This document shows positions 16,589 to 25,676 of a stretch of 64,000 bases of DNA, piece after piece. Both the position numbers and the translations under genes were made by a program. The DNA is from Mycolicibacterium nivoides (lineage in GTDB: Bacteria > Actinomycetota > Actinomycetes > Mycobacteriales > Mycobacteriaceae): contig NZ_CP034072.1 in assembly GCF_003855255.1 (NCBI RefSeq), forward strand, positions 4,399,920 through 4,463,919, read 5' to 3'. The notes below the pieces were generated by a model, which was given only the letters and a program-made list of their open reading frames with translations, searched no databases and was not told the origin of the DNA. Numbering within the stretch: position 1 is the first letter of the stretch; every line of letters begins with the position of its first letter.

Positions 16589-17992
16589 ATGGCAACTTCG
16601 GGTACCAGTTCGGCCCCGGAACTGCTGGTCGAATTGGACCGGGACAGCAAGCGGCCGTTGCATCGCCAACTCGCCGACGGACTGCGCGACACCATCCGGT
16701 CCGGACGGTTGACCCCGGGCTCGCGCATGCCGTCCACCCGCGTGCTGTCCGCCGACCTCGGGGTGTCGCGCCGGCTGGTGGTCGAGGCCTACGGCCAATT
16801 GACCGCCGAGGGCTTCCTGCACAGCAGCCAAGGCGGCTGCACCCGCGTCGCAGCCGTCGACGCCGTTCCCTCAAGCCGCGTCCGTTCCGACCGTGCCCGG
16901 CCCCGCTTCGACATCGACTTCGCCCCTGGCTCACCGGATCTCACCAGTTTCCCGCGTCAGGCTTGGCTGCGGGCCATGCGCCAGGGCCTGGCCGAGATCG
17001 AGTCCAGCGCGTTCGGTTACGCGGCCCCGCACGGTCTGCCGGCCGCGCGCGCCGCGGTGGCCGAGTACCTGCGTCGCACCCGCGGCGTGGTGGCCGACCC
17101 ACGTCTCATCGTGTTGTGCTCGGGCGCAACGCAAGCCGTCGCGCTGCTGGCCCGATGCCTCGACGGCCCGGTGGCGACGGAGGATCCGGGATTCTGGCTG
17201 CACCGGATGGTTCTGCGGCACAACGGTATCGATCCGCTGCCGGTCCCCGTGGACGGCAACGGCATCGACGTCGGCGCGTTGACCGCGAGTCGTGCGACCA
17301 CCGTGCTGACCACCCCGGCCCATCAGTCGCCGACCGGCGTGGTGCTCTCGGCGGCCCGGCGCACCGAACTCCTGGAATGGGCCCAGCCCGGACGGTTGAT
17401 CGTCGAGGACGACTACGACGCCGAGTACCGCTACGACCGGGCCCCCGTGGGTGCACTGCAGGGGGTGGCACCCGACCGGGTGGTGTACCTCGGCTCGACC
17501 AGCAAGACCCTGGCGCCCGGACTGCGGATCGGATGGATGGTCGTGCCCGCCCACCTGATCGACCGAGTGAGAACCGCCAAAAGCCTTGCCGACACCGGTA
17601 GTTCGGTGATGGACCAGATCGCTTTCAGCCAGTTCCTGACCTCGGGCGGCTACGACCGGCACCTGCGGCAGATGCGCCGCCGCTACCCGGCCCGGCGCGC
17701 GGCCCTGCTGGCCGCACTGTCGCAGCACCTTCCGCAGGCAGAGGTTCTGGGCGCGGCCGCCGGCGTGCACCTGACCGTCCGGTTCCCGGCCGGCTTCCCC
17801 ATCGAGGAACTCACCCGCCAAGGCACCGAGTCACGCATCCGACTGGAGGCCCTGGCACCGTGTTACGCCGATCCGGCGGCCGCGCCACCCGGGCTGATCC
17901 TGGGCTACGCCAACCTCACCGAATCCCAGATCGCCACGGGCGTGGAGATACTCGGCCAGGCCGCGCGCCAATTGGGTGCGGCCTGGCCGTAG
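16589..17992 (+). CDS. MocR/PdxR family GntR-aminotransferase regulator
   Basis: A 467-residue protein with a GntR winged helix (about 10-80: LHRQLADGLRDTIRSGRLTPG) fused to a fold-type I aminotransferase domain (about 110-460). The PLP lysine is Lys306 in GSTSKTLAPGLRIGW, and DDYDAEYRYDR provides the conserved Asp/Tyr. MocR proteins sense PLP or amino compounds and usually activate a neighbouring gene. No obvious target is divergent from it except the membrane protein/epimerase pair 46 bases away. A second MocR protein is encoded at 51301. Confidence 0.9.
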   Translation: MATSGTSSAPELLVELDRDSKRPLHRQLADGLRDTIRSGRLTPGSRMPSTRVLSADLGVSRRLVVEAYGQLTAEGFLHSSQGGCTRVAAVDAVPSSRVRSDRARPRFDIDFAPGSPDLTSFPRQAWLRAMRQGLAEIESSAFGYAAPHGLPAARAAVAEYLRRTRGVVADPRLIVLCSGATQAVALLARCLDGPVATEDPGFWLHRMVLRHNGIDPLPVPVDGNGIDVGALTASRATTVLTTPAHQSPTGVVLSAARRTELLEWAQPGRLIVEDDYDAEYRYDRAPVGALQGVAPDRVVYLGSTSKTLAPGLRIGWMVVPAHLIDRVRTAKSLADTGSSVMDQIAFSQFLTSGGYDRHLRQMRRRYPARRAALLAALSQHLPQAEVLGAAAGVHLTVRFPAGFPIEELTRQGTESRIRLEALAPCYADPAAAPPGLILGYANLTESQIATGVEILGQAARQLGAAWP

Positions 17993-17999
17993 AGCTTCG

Positions 18000-18149
18000 T
18001 CAGCCCGCTTCTTTGGCCGACTTCCGCTCCGCCAGCTTGTACTTCACAAGAGCGACCAGCGCCTTCGGGTTACGCGCGAACGCGCCTGCGGCCTGAAGGT
18101 ACAGCTTGGCCTTCTGCCCAAACGTCAGCTGCTGCTCTTGTTCCGTCAC
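18000..18149 (-). CDS. Small basic protein, 49 residues
   Basis: A short frame starting with GTG at 18149 after an AGGGGTGG ribosome site. It begins VTEQEQQLTFGQKAKLYLQ and ends with a lysine-rich amphipathic helix (VKYKLAERKSAKEAG). It resembles short mycobacterial proteins of unknown function. The frame could extend to 18182, but the GTG has the better ribosome site. It lies 8 bases after the convergent MocR stop and about 60 bases from the cutinase start. Confidence 0.55.
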   Translation of the reverse strand: MTEQEQQLTFGQKAKLYLQAAGAFARNPKALVALVKYKLAERKSAKEAG

Positions 18150-18209
18150 TGACCCACCCCTGTCCGAGAAAACGTGCTCGAACAATAGCGCGCGGTGCCG
18201 TGAGGGTTC

Positions 18210-18935
18210 CTACCGCCCGGAGGCCTGGTCGACGCTGCGGTCCGGCCGCTGACCGTTCAGCCGCGCCACCACGTAGTCGGCTGCCTGATCCGTCAGCCCG
18301 TTGGCGGCGTACAGGTTGTGCGCGTTGTTGTCGCTACCCGTCGGCGAGCACACCGGATCCTCCGGGATGCACAGATCATCGGTCTTGGCAGCGTACCGGG
18401 TGCCGACCGTGATCGGCGGTGCTCCGGTGTAGATCATCTGCAGGAAGCCGCTCGACGGCTTGCCGAACAACGCCACCGCGGCGACATGGTCTGCCACCCC
18501 CGCGGGCAGCGGGCCGGTGATGCTCGGCGGAAGCGCGAAGCCCTGCGGCACGGCATCCTCGGTGAGGTAGGCGGCCACCGCCGCACCCTGCGAGAAGCCA
18601 CCCAGCACGATCTTGCTGTCAGGGCAGGCCGCGACCGTGGCCTGGACCTTGTTGCTCGCGTCGGCGACGCCGTCGGCGGCAGTCGCGAAATCAAGGGACG
18701 CCGGGTAGTTCACCGCGTAGACGTCGACGGACTTTCCACCCGCCTTGGCCCTCAGCGCATCCGTGAACGCCTCCCCGACGCCACCCACGCCCGGCGGCTC
18801 GAACGTGCCCCGCGCGAAGACCACCTGCACGTCCGCACAGGAGTCCGCAGATGCCTGACCGGCAGCGGCTATGCAGCCACCCGCCACGAACACCGCCGAC
18901 CCGACCGCACCCAACCAACGACCAATCCGGTTCAT
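18210..18935 (-). CDS. Secreted cutinase-like serine esterase
   Basis: A 241-residue exported alpha/beta hydrolase. A signal peptide of about 31 residues ends in AAAGQASA before DSCADVQVVFARGT, the conserved start of mature cutinases. The nucleophile elbow is GGFSQGAAVA, and the Asp/His pair is found in DDLCIPEDPVCSPTGSDNNAHNLYA. Paired cysteines around SCAD, ACPDS and LCIPEDPVC fit the two cutinase disulfides. Mycobacterial Culp proteins hydrolyse lipid esters and polysorbates. The GTG at 18947 is possible, but the ATG at 18935 gives a normal signal peptide. Confidence 0.92.
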   Translation of the reverse strand: MNRIGRWLGAVGSAVFVAGGCIAAAGQASADSCADVQVVFARGTFEPPGVGGVGEAFTDALRAKAGGKSVDVYAVNYPASLDFATAADGVADASNKVQATVAACPDSKIVLGGFSQGAAVAAYLTEDAVPQGFALPPSITGPLPAGVADHVAAVALFGKPSSGFLQMIYTGAPPITVGTRYAAKTDDLCIPEDPVCSPTGSDNNAHNLYAANGLTDQAADYVVARLNGQRPDRSVDQASGR

Positions 18936-19072
18936 TCTCGACCCCACTCGTTCCGACCCGCTACAACTTCTCGTGCCAACTACTCCTCGATACCCAAGAT
19001 CAATAGTGGGCGAATCTCTCCAGGGGTGTGATGTACGACACGTTCGTTCGGCGGAGCGGGGGCTGCGATTTG

Positions 19073-19990
19073 CTACGAGGCGGCCCCGACGCGCTGGCGC
19101 TCGCGTTTCTCCTCGTAGAACCGGGCCCGCTCATCGACTGCAGCCAGGAACTGGGCTAGCTCCTCGCGAGCCTTTTCGCCCTCGGGCCCGAAATCGGTTC
19201 GATCGAAGATCCGCCAGAAGCGCAGCACCGGCTGCACCACGTCGTCGTGATGGACGCGTAGGTCGTAGATACCCGCTTTGGCGATGGTGATCGCGTTCTG
19301 AGCGAAGTCGGCCATTCCGAGACCCGGCATCGCGAAGTTCACCACCTCGTCGCGGATGGCCATCATCGAGGCGTCGGGCGCGATGTCCAATGCCGCTGCC
19401 ATCAGATTGCGGTAGAACACCATGTGCAGGTTCTCGTCGGCGGCGATCCGCGCGAGCAGCTGGTCGGCGATGGGGCAACCGGATGCCCGCCCGGTGTTGC
19501 GATGAGATACCCGGGTAGCCAGCTCCTGGAACGACACATAGGCCATCGCCGCAAGCGGCGTCTTGTCACCGGAGTCGTACCCGGCCACAGTATGGGCCAT
19601 GCGAAGACGTTCCAGCGCAACGGGATCCACTCCGCGCGTGACGACGAGATAGTCGCGCAACGCAATGCTGTGGCGGCCCTCTTCCGCCGTCCACTGCCCC
19701 ACCCAGGTGCCCCACGCGCCATCGCGGGAGAACCGCGTGGCGATCTCGCGGTGATAGGACGGCAGATTGTCCTCGGTCAGCAGGTTGACCGTCATGGCCA
19801 CCTTGGCGACATGGCTCAACGGCGAGTCCTCGGGCTGCCAGTCCTCCCCGTCCAGGAAGGCGAAGTCGCGCCCCCTGCTCCACGGGACGTAGTCGTGCGG
19901 AAACCACTCCCGCGCCATCGACAGATGACGGTCGAGATTGCTCGCGACAACTGGTTCGAGTTCGTGCAGCACTCCGTTTTGGGCGTCCAT
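19073..19990 (-). CDS. Acyl-ACP desaturase (DesA-type, di-iron)
   Basis: A 305-residue ferritin-like acyl-[ACP] desaturase. The di-iron ligands are in the EEGRH motif (about residue 120) and the second E/DENLH motif (ADENLHMVFYR, about residue 205). No membrane segment is visible, in line with soluble plant-type enzymes such as DesA1/DesA2, which introduce double bonds needed for mycolic and oleic acid synthesis. The ATG at 19990 has a strong GGGAGGA ribosome site five bases upstream. A GTG 51 bases further out is less likely. A palindromic operator is about 50 bases upstream, so expression is probably regulated by a TetR-type repressor (MadR is the known desA regulator; identity here is inferred). 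Confidence 0.88.
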   Translation of the reverse strand: MDAQNGVLHELEPVVASNLDRHLSMAREWFPHDYVPWSRGRDFAFLDGEDWQPEDSPLSHVAKVAMTVNLLTEDNLPSYHREIATRFSRDGAWGTWVGQWTAEEGRHSIALRDYLVVTRGVDPVALERLRMAHTVAGYDSGDKTPLAAMAYVSFQELATRVSHRNTGRASGCPIADQLLARIAADENLHMVFYRNLMAAALDIAPDASMMAIRDEVVNFAMPGLGMADFAQNAITIAKAGIYDLRVHHDDVVQPVLRFWRIFDRTDFGPEGEKAREELAQFLAAVDERARFYEEKRERQRVGAAS

Positions 19991-20041
19991 GGGTGTCCTC
20001 CCAACATCTTCGGCAGGCGTCGACGTCAGCGTGCCGTTCAC

Positions 20042-20076
20042 AACCTACGGTAGCGTAGGTTACGGAACCGTAGGTT
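20042..20076 (-). promoter_or_regulatory. Palindromic operator with extra half-site upstream of the desaturase
   Basis: AACCTACG-GTAG-CGTAGGTT (20042-20061) is a perfect dyad with 8-base arms. A third copy of the half-site CGTAGGTT follows at 20069-20076, 15 bases on. Three half-sites in this spacing suggest cooperative binding of a TetR-family dimer. The rest of 20077-20220 holds the region upstream of the divergent Ntn hydrolase. Confidence 0.7.
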
Positions 20077-20220
20077 AATTTTCGGTAAGAATGATCCTTA
20101 CGTTGCGGCCACCGGACGAATCGAGCGATGTCTGCGACGCGGCAAGCGAAAATGCTTTCCACACTTAATGTTTCGTCGACAACACCCTGATGGCAGAGGC
20201 CCGACACTAGGCTCGCGGAC

Positions 20221-21255
20221 ATGTGCACGCGAGTTATGTGGCCCGAAGCGGGCGATGCGGTTCTGGTCGGCAGAAACATGGACTTCCACAAGGACCTGAT
20301 GACCAACCTGTGGACACAGCCCCGCGGCATCGAACGCGACGACGCGGTTTCGGGCAAGCTCACCTGGACCTCGAAGTACGGCAGCGTGGTCGCCGCCGCC
20401 TTCGACATCATCTCCGTGGACGGCATGAACGAGGCCGGCCTGGCGGGGCACATCCTGTGGCTGGCCGAATCCACCTACGGCGAGCCCGACGACTCCCGCA
20501 CCCAGCTCGGCCAGGCCATCTGGCTGCAGTACTTCCTGGACAACTTCGCCACCGTCGCCGAGGCGACCGCGTGGATCGCGGAGACCGACGTGCAGGTGGT
20601 GCAGATGGACGACCCCACCGGCGGTGTCCGCCCCGGACTGCACCTGGCCCTCGACGACGCGACCGGGGACTCGGCGATCATCGAATACGTCGACGGCCAC
20701 GCCCGGGTGTATCACTCGAAGGACTACACCGTGATGACCAATTCACCCACCTACGACGAGCAGCTGGAGCTGGTGAAGTCGTTCACCGGGCTCGGCGGCG
20801 ACCAGCCGATCCCGGGCTCGACCCTCGCCAGCGACCGCTTCGCCCGGGCGAGCTACTACGCCGGCCGGCTGCCCAAGCCGTCCAGCCAGGTGGAGGCCAT
20901 CGCGGGCATGTTCTCGGTGATCCGCAACGCCGCCCAGCCCTTCCGGATCCCCGACCCGGGCAAGCCCGATGCCTCGCAGACCATCTGGCAGGTGGTCCTC
21001 GACCTCACCAACAAGCGGTACGTCTACGAGTCCACCACCCGCCCCAACATCGTGTGGGTCGACCTGACGGATCTCGATTTCTCCGAGGGCAGCCCGCAGC
21101 TCAAGCTCGACCTGATCGGCAAGCTCGCGGTGCAGGGCGGAATCGCCGGCAACGTGGCCGACAAGTTCGAGGACAAGGGCCCCATGACCTTCCTGTCCAT
21201 GAAGATCATGGCGGCCCTGGAGGCAGCCGAGAAGGGTCAGGCCACCGGCACGTAG
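20221..21255 (+). CDS. Linear amide C-N hydrolase (choloylglycine hydrolase / Ntn family)
   Basis: A 344-residue Ntn hydrolase. Met1 is followed directly by Cys2 (MCTRVMW), which becomes the N-terminal nucleophile when Met is removed. The following GRNMDFH gives the conserved Arg/Asp, and MNEAGLAGHILWL and VMTNSPTYDEQL match the family core (penicillin V acylase, bile salt hydrolase). There is no signal peptide. In soil actinobacteria such enzymes often act on acyl-homoserine lactones or penicillin V. That is family knowledge, not shown here. TAGGCT lies seven bases before the ATG, so the transcript is probably leaderless. Confidence 0.88.
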   Translation: MCTRVMWPEAGDAVLVGRNMDFHKDLMTNLWTQPRGIERDDAVSGKLTWTSKYGSVVAAAFDIISVDGMNEAGLAGHILWLAESTYGEPDDSRTQLGQAIWLQYFLDNFATVAEATAWIAETDVQVVQMDDPTGGVRPGLHLALDDATGDSAIIEYVDGHARVYHSKDYTVMTNSPTYDEQLELVKSFTGLGGDQPIPGSTLASDRFARASYYAGRLPKPSSQVEAIAGMFSVIRNAAQPFRIPDPGKPDASQTIWQVVLDLTNKRYVYESTTRPNIVWVDLTDLDFSEGSPQLKLDLIGKLAVQGGIAGNVADKFEDKGPMTFLSMKIMAALEAAEKGQATGT

Positions 21256-22070
21256 ACCTTCGTCCGCAGCCGGTCCTCGGGCACCTCGCGCGGGTCGTCG
21301 AGGTACACGTTGAAGTGGTGCGTCGTGACATCGTCGACGGTGCGCGTCAGGGTCAGCCCGCGCTCGGTCACGTAGGCGCCGATGAGTTCGTGCGCCCGCG
21401 GGATCGCCTCGGCGTAAGGGCCGGTGACGGTGGCCACCACGGCCCGTCGAGCAGGCGCGACGAGCACTCCGAGCGGAGCCCGGGCGGTGCAGTCGGCGGG
21501 AACCTCGAGGAACACCGACTCGTCGACATCGGATTCGCGGAACTCGTCATCGTGTTCGATGCAGCCGCCGAACTGCCCGGGCGTGATGCCCTGCTCCTGC
21601 AGGGCGGGCATGAACCGCTCCCACAGCTGCCCCTCGGCGGCGTAATTCGGCATGGTGTCGCGCAGGTAGACGGCGGTCAGGGCGGGGACGGTCTCTTCGG
21701 TGACAGTGTCAGTCATGGTGAGCTCCTTCTCGGCAAGTAGGTGGTCGATGAGCTGGAGCCGCGCGTTCGCCTCTTCCGCCGCCGCGACGAGCTCGATGCG
21801 TTGGGCCGCGAGGGCTGCATCGAACGCCGGGGTACCTCGGACAGCGAGCAGGGCTCCGATGGCGGACACGCCGAATCCGATGTCGCGAAGCCGCCGGATC
21901 GCGGCGGCGTCGGCCAGCTGCGCCGCGGCGTACCTGCGGTAGCCGCTGGCCGCGTCCACCCGCGCGGGCACCAGGACACCGTGCTTGTCGTAGTGGCGCA
22001 GCATGCGAACGGAGATACGGCTCAGCGAGGAGAACCTGCCGATCGATATCAGGGACGGGGTGTCGGTCAC
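21237..22070 (-). CDS. MerR family regulator with GyrI-like effector domain
   Basis: A 277-residue protein. The N-terminal MerR winged helix (ISIGRFSSLSRISVRMLRHYDKHGVLVPARVD) and coiled-coil (about 75-120) are followed by a GyrI/BmrR-type ligand domain (about 125-275: VPALTAVYLRDTMPNYAAEG ... HFNVYLDDPREVPEDRLRTKVYVPVA). This architecture belongs to multidrug-responsive regulators such as BmrR. The GTG at 22070 gives the usual MerR N terminus. The frame extends to 22259 without homology. The target gene is not obvious. It overlaps the convergent hydrolase by 19 bases. Confidence 0.88.
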   Translation of the reverse strand: MTDTPSLISIGRFSSLSRISVRMLRHYDKHGVLVPARVDAASGYRRYAAAQLADAAAIRRLRDIGFGVSAIGALLAVRGTPAFDAALAAQRIELVAAAEEANARLQLIDHLLAEKELTMTDTVTEETVPALTAVYLRDTMPNYAAEGQLWERFMPALQEQGITPGQFGGCIEHDDEFRESDVDESVFLEVPADCTARAPLGVLVAPARRAVVATVTGPYAEAIPRAHELIGAYVTERGLTLTRTVDDVTTHHFNVYLDDPREVPEDRLRTKVYVPVA

Positions 22071-22200
22071 GGACAAGAGCCTGCCGTCTAACACGGTGTG
22101 AGAGTCAAACCTCGCGATCTGCCGCACACCGCGGGCTGACCTGCCTTGTTTCCGTTTGGGGAAGAAAGTGCCGGTGCGGCAACATGTTTCGTCTGTCTCC

Positions 22201-22791
22201 TCAGCACCAGCAGCCGCCGAACACCGAGGTGTGTTCGTCGGTCTCGATTGATTCCTCACGCACCACCGTGGAGCCGCTCCGCGGATCGAAGTGCAACACC
22301 GAGCTCACCGGGTCGTGCCGGATCCACACGGCCACCGACAACGGATGCCCCTGCTCGATCTCGTAGGAGACCAGTTCGATTTCACCGGGCTTCCCGAGGC
22401 CGCGCACATCGGAGACCACCGCCCGTACCCGCTGCCCCGACAGATCCGCCGCGGTGAACGCCGTCTCGCCCGCGTGCAGGTCGGCAATCGAGTCCATGTC
22501 CTCCACCTCGCCGTCGCGCACCCAGTAGTCGTGCAGCTGACCGTCGGCGGCGACTGCCTCGACCGAGACCAGATTGGAGGTCACCGTCACGCGTCGCAAC
22601 GCCAGGTCGCCGAGCCGCGTGCGCACCAAGTCCAGTTCCGAGTCCAGCCGCTGCGAGGAGAACAGGTCCTCGCGCGCGACGCCGCCCACAGCACGAATGA
22701 CCCGGCCGGGCACATCGCCGACGACCACGACCACCGCGGCGACGGCGACGACGACCGAGACGACGATGGCAGCGACGTACTTCATCCTCAT
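22201..22791 (-). CDS. Membrane-anchored hypothetical protein
   Basis: A 196-residue protein with an N-terminal membrane anchor (KYVAAIVVSVVVAVAAVVVVVG, given here with its Lys at the start) and an extracellular part rich in beta-strand patterns: two similar blocks around LALRRVTVTSNLVSVEA and GEIELVSYEIEQGHPLSV. It ends GGCWC, two cysteines at the very C terminus. I do not recognise the family. The start at 22791 (MRMKY) is preferred. The frame is open to 22884, but that part reads as non-homologous Arg/Ser-rich sequence. Confidence 0.6.
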   Translation of the reverse strand: MRMKYVAAIVVSVVVAVAAVVVVVGDVPGRVIRAVGGVAREDLFSSQRLDSELDLVRTRLGDLALRRVTVTSNLVSVEAVAADGQLHDYWVRDGEVEDMDSIADLHAGETAFTAADLSGQRVRAVVSDVRGLGKPGEIELVSYEIEQGHPLSVAVWIRHDPVSSVLHFDPRSGSTVVREESIETDEHTSVFGGCWC

Positions 22792-22944
22792 GGACGGATG
22801 GTTCCACAGCAGGAACCCACGAGTGCTGCTCCTGCTCGCCGCGCCAGACGTGGCGTCTGGCAGCATCCGACGACATGGGCGCATGAGAGGACCGCTAGCG
22901 AGCGCGGATCGACGAGGTTTGGCGCCGGTTGTGTCAGAACTGTG

Positions 22945-23961
22945 TCAACCCTCCGATGCGGCGGCCGCCTTCATGCCGAGGCGGGTTGCGTCGGGTGTGG
23001 TACCGGTCCATCCGCGGTAGGCGCGGTAGAAGGAGCTGGTGTCCTTGTAGCCGAGCAGCAGGGCGATCTGGGCGACGCTGGTGTCTCCGGTGGTCAGGTA
23101 ATGACGGGCGAGGCTTTCCCGGGTGCGGCTCAGTGCGGCTTGGAAGCTGGCGCCCTCTGCTTGAAGTTGGCGCTGCAGCGTGCGTGGACTCACCGCCAGC
23201 CTGCGGGACACGCTGTCGATGTCTGCCTGCCCGGCCGGCAGGGCTTCGAGGAGCACGGTGCGCACGCGTTGGGCCATCGACGAGGACCGGGGTAGCTCGG
23301 ATAGCCGGGCGTGCAGTTGCGGCGAGAAGTAGGACCACATCTGAGCGTTCTCGGTGACGAATGGAAGGTCGGCGTCCTCGTTGCTGAACACGACCGCATC
23401 GGTTGGGCCGGCCTCGATGTCCACACCGAGGTAGCCGCGAATCGTCGCGCTCGGCGGTGGGGGTTGAGTGGCCTGAACCCGCAGCGGTTCCACGGGTCGG
23501 CGGGTGCCCAGCCGGGTCAGAGCTACCCAGAACAGCAACTCGACGGCGGTAAGCACGGCTGGGGGCTTCGTCTCCGTCTGCCACGTGTAGCTCACCGCCG
23601 TGCCGTCACCAGTTCGGCCGACAGTGATGGCGATCGGGCCGATCAGGGGTTTGAACTGCGCGATGCGCTGGGCGGCGGTCATCAGGTTCGGGCTACACAG
23701 GGCGGCGAAGATCGGCGGGTCGAAGCTCTCGGCGCTCAACGCCCCCGCCACGGCCACAGGTAGCGCATCCCGGTCGCTCTCCCGTTCGAGGGCACTCCAG
23801 AAGGCGAAGTACTGTGCGCTGCTGAGTTGTCCGGTTCCGCGGGAGAAGAAATCGGTCGGGAGTTGGGCGCGCCGCAGGACCGCATCGACCGAGACATCTA
23901 GGTCGGTCAGCAGTGACCGCACCGCCGGGGTCAACACGAACATGCCCGAACTGGCTTCCAT
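22945..23961 (-). CDS. AraC family transcriptional regulator (OruR/ArgR-like)
   Basis: A 338-residue protein with an N-terminal arabinose-binding-like domain PF12625 (about 20-215) and a C-terminal AraC helix-turn-helix pair (about 235-335). The VSRRLAVSPRTLQRQLQAEGASFQ and TSVAQIALLLGYKDTSSFYRAYRGWTGTTP segments are canonical. In mycobacteria this type (VirS, Rv1931c) often controls fatty acid or monooxygenase genes. It is divergent from the secreted-protein gene at 24120 with about 160 bases between. Confidence 0.92.
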   Translation of the reverse strand: MEASSGMFVLTPAVRSLLTDLDVSVDAVLRRAQLPTDFFSRGTGQLSSAQYFAFWSALERESDRDALPVAVAGALSAESFDPPIFAALCSPNLMTAAQRIAQFKPLIGPIAITVGRTGDGTAVSYTWQTETKPPAVLTAVELLFWVALTRLGTRRPVEPLRVQATQPPPPSATIRGYLGVDIEAGPTDAVVFSNEDADLPFVTENAQMWSYFSPQLHARLSELPRSSSMAQRVRTVLLEALPAGQADIDSVSRRLAVSPRTLQRQLQAEGASFQAALSRTRESLARHYLTTGDTSVAQIALLLGYKDTSSFYRAYRGWTGTTPDATRLGMKAAAASEG

Positions 23962-24119
23962 CCCGGCGAGTGTACGAGAGGTCTCACCGCTTCGATATGG
24001 CGTGATCAGCTACCGATTTGACGTGTTCTGTTAGTGACGGTCCCCCGGGAGCGCGCCTAGCATTTCGACCGGTCGGATACCGCTGGACCGTGTCCATCAC
24101 TCGCTTGGAAGAGGGCTTC

Positions 24120-24398
24120 GTGAGCAAACGCTCGGCGCGCATCGTTGGGATTGTCATATTCGGTTCCGCGCTCACCTTTGGCATCGGTGTGGCACACGCC
24201 GATGACGTCGTCGTCCGAGACACCAACGGCGTCCCGTGGAGCTGGCCGACCGAAGCGTCCTGCATCAAGGACGGACCCGACCAGCACCTCCAGAACAGCG
24301 ATGACGACTCCTTCCTCAAGTACTGGTACTGCCTGAAGCACGATGACGGCCTGTGGTACCTGCACAACACGGACAGCTCGACCGAACGGGTCGGGTAA
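24120..24398 (+). CDS. Small secreted protein, copy 1 of a duplicated pair
   Basis: A 92-residue precursor. A basic start (VSKRSARIVG), a hydrophobic core (IVIFGSALTFGIG) and cleavage at VAHA-DD form a signal peptide. The mature chain of about 66 residues contains two cysteines (ASCIKDG and YWYCLKH), likely one disulfide, and is rich in Trp, Asp and Tyr. The mature part differs in only four positions from the protein at 29159, while the signal peptides are unrelated. GTG at 24120 is the start, with GAGGGCTTC upstream. Function unknown. The family seems mycobacterial. Confidence 0.75.
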   Translation: MSKRSARIVGIVIFGSALTFGIGVAHADDVVVRDTNGVPWSWPTEASCIKDGPDQHLQNSDDDSFLKYWYCLKHDDGLWYLHNTDSSTERVG

Positions 24399-24495
24399 CG
24401 CTGATCGAGCGCAGTTCCGTTCGTGCGCAGGCAGGTTCGGCGCACGAACGCCCGCAACAACCACACCCGTCCACTACCAACACCTTTAGGAAATG

Positions 24496-25272
24496 ATGTC
24501 GAAGAAAATTCTGATCACCGGGGCAAGTTCGGGATTCGGTCGCGGAGCGGCGATCGAACTCGCCCGCCGCGGCCACGAAGTCGTCGCGACCGCCGAGGCG
24601 TGGCCACTGGTCCGCAGCCTTCGGGCCGATGCTGCCGCCGCCGGGGTTGAGCTTGAGGTGATCAAGCTCAACCTGCTCGATGAGACCGACATCGAGCACG
24701 CAGGCACCTTCGATCCCGACGTGCTCGTCCTCAACGCCGGGGTGATGGAAAGTGGATCGGTCGTCGACATTCCGCTGCAGCGGGTACGGGAGTCGTTCGA
24801 GGTCAACGTCTTCGGGCACATCGCGCTGGCGCAGAAGATCGTGCCAAAGATGGTCGCGCGCAGGTCCGGCAAGGTGGTGTGGACCTCATCGATGGGCGGG
24901 ATCCTGGTGATCCCCTTCGTCGGGGTGTACTGCGCCACCAAGCACGCCGTCGAGGGGATCGCCGGTTCCATGCGTGCGGAGTTGGCGCCCCACGGCGTCA
25001 AGGTGGCCACGGTCAACCCCGGGGTGTTCGGCACCGGGTTCAACGACACCGGCGCCGAAAGCCACGTGCAGTGGTACGACCCTGAGAAGGCCGTGGTTCC
25101 GATGCCGGACTTCAGTGACAGTCTCGCCGACCAGTACGACCCGCAGGAAATGATCGACGCGATGGTCGAGATCATCCCCGCCGAGGACCACCTGTACCGC
25201 ACCATGCGTCCACTGGCCACGATCGACACCGCGAAGCACTGGCAGGAGTCGGAGTGGACCCAGAATGCCTGA
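24496..25272 (+). CDS. SDR family oxidoreductase
   Basis: A 258-residue classical SDR. The cofactor motif TGASSGFG is near residue 9, the LNAG motif LVLNAGVME is near 77, the catalytic Ser lies in VWTSSMGG, and the catalytic YCATKH follows. The active-site Tyr-Lys pair is intact. The ATG at 24496 is preferred to 24493 because AGGA then sits at a workable distance. The GlcG-type gene overlaps its end by eight bases, so the two are coupled. Partner activity suggests handling of a small carbonyl or alcohol, but the substrate is not identifiable. Confidence 0.85.
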   Translation: MSKKILITGASSGFGRGAAIELARRGHEVVATAEAWPLVRSLRADAAAAGVELEVIKLNLLDETDIEHAGTFDPDVLVLNAGVMESGSVVDIPLQRVRESFEVNVFGHIALAQKIVPKMVARRSGKVVWTSSMGGILVIPFVGVYCATKHAVEGIAGSMRAELAPHGVKVATVNPGVFGTGFNDTGAESHVQWYDPEKAVVPMPDFSDSLADQYDPQEMIDAMVEIIPAEDHLYRTMRPLATIDTAKHWQESEWTQNA

Positions 25273-25675
25273 GCTCACACTCGAATATGCGCATCGACTG
25301 ATCGCCCGGGGCGGCAGCGCCGCGCAGTCCGAAGGCATGCAGGCGGTGTTCGCCGTCCTCGACAAGGGAGCGAACCTGGTGGCCTTCTCCCGGATGGACG
25401 GCGCGTGGCTGGCGTCCAACGAGCTGGCCATCGCCAAGGCACGTACCGCGGTGATGTTCCAGGCACCCACCGACACCCTCAACGCCCCACTGCAACTCGG
25501 AGTGCCGCATCTGCACTTCGACCATATCCACCACGGAGGGCTGCTGCTGGTCGGCGGCGGTGTACCTCTGTTTGACGGGACCGGCGAACTGATCGGCGGG
25601 CTGGGTGTCTCCGGCGGCACACCGGAGCAAGACGCCGCCCTGGCCCTCACGACCGCGGACGGCGCAACCCCATGA
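25265..25675 (+). CDS. GlcG/HbpS family protein
   Basis: A 136-residue protein of the GlcG/HbpS fold (PF03928): ARGGSAAQSEGMQAVFAVLDKGANLVAFSRMDGA at the start, the central IAKARTAVMFQAPT, and the closing GGLGVSGGTPEQDAALA. Some members bind haem or cobalamin; others are of unknown role in operons with dehydrogenases. The His-rich HLHFDHIHHGG loop could bind metal. It is translated from the SDR message (eight-base overlap). Confidence 0.83.
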   Translation: MPELTLEYAHRLIARGGSAAQSEGMQAVFAVLDKGANLVAFSRMDGAWLASNELAIAKARTAVMFQAPTDTLNAPLQLGVPHLHFDHIHHGGLLLVGGGVPLFDGTGELIGGLGVSGGTPEQDAALALTTADGATP

Positions 25676-25676
25676 A

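Noticed and set aside
22291..23295. 334-residue plus frame opposite the membrane-anchored and AraC genes
   Set aside because: It is antisense to two supported genes and has the typical His/Gly/Arg shadow composition.
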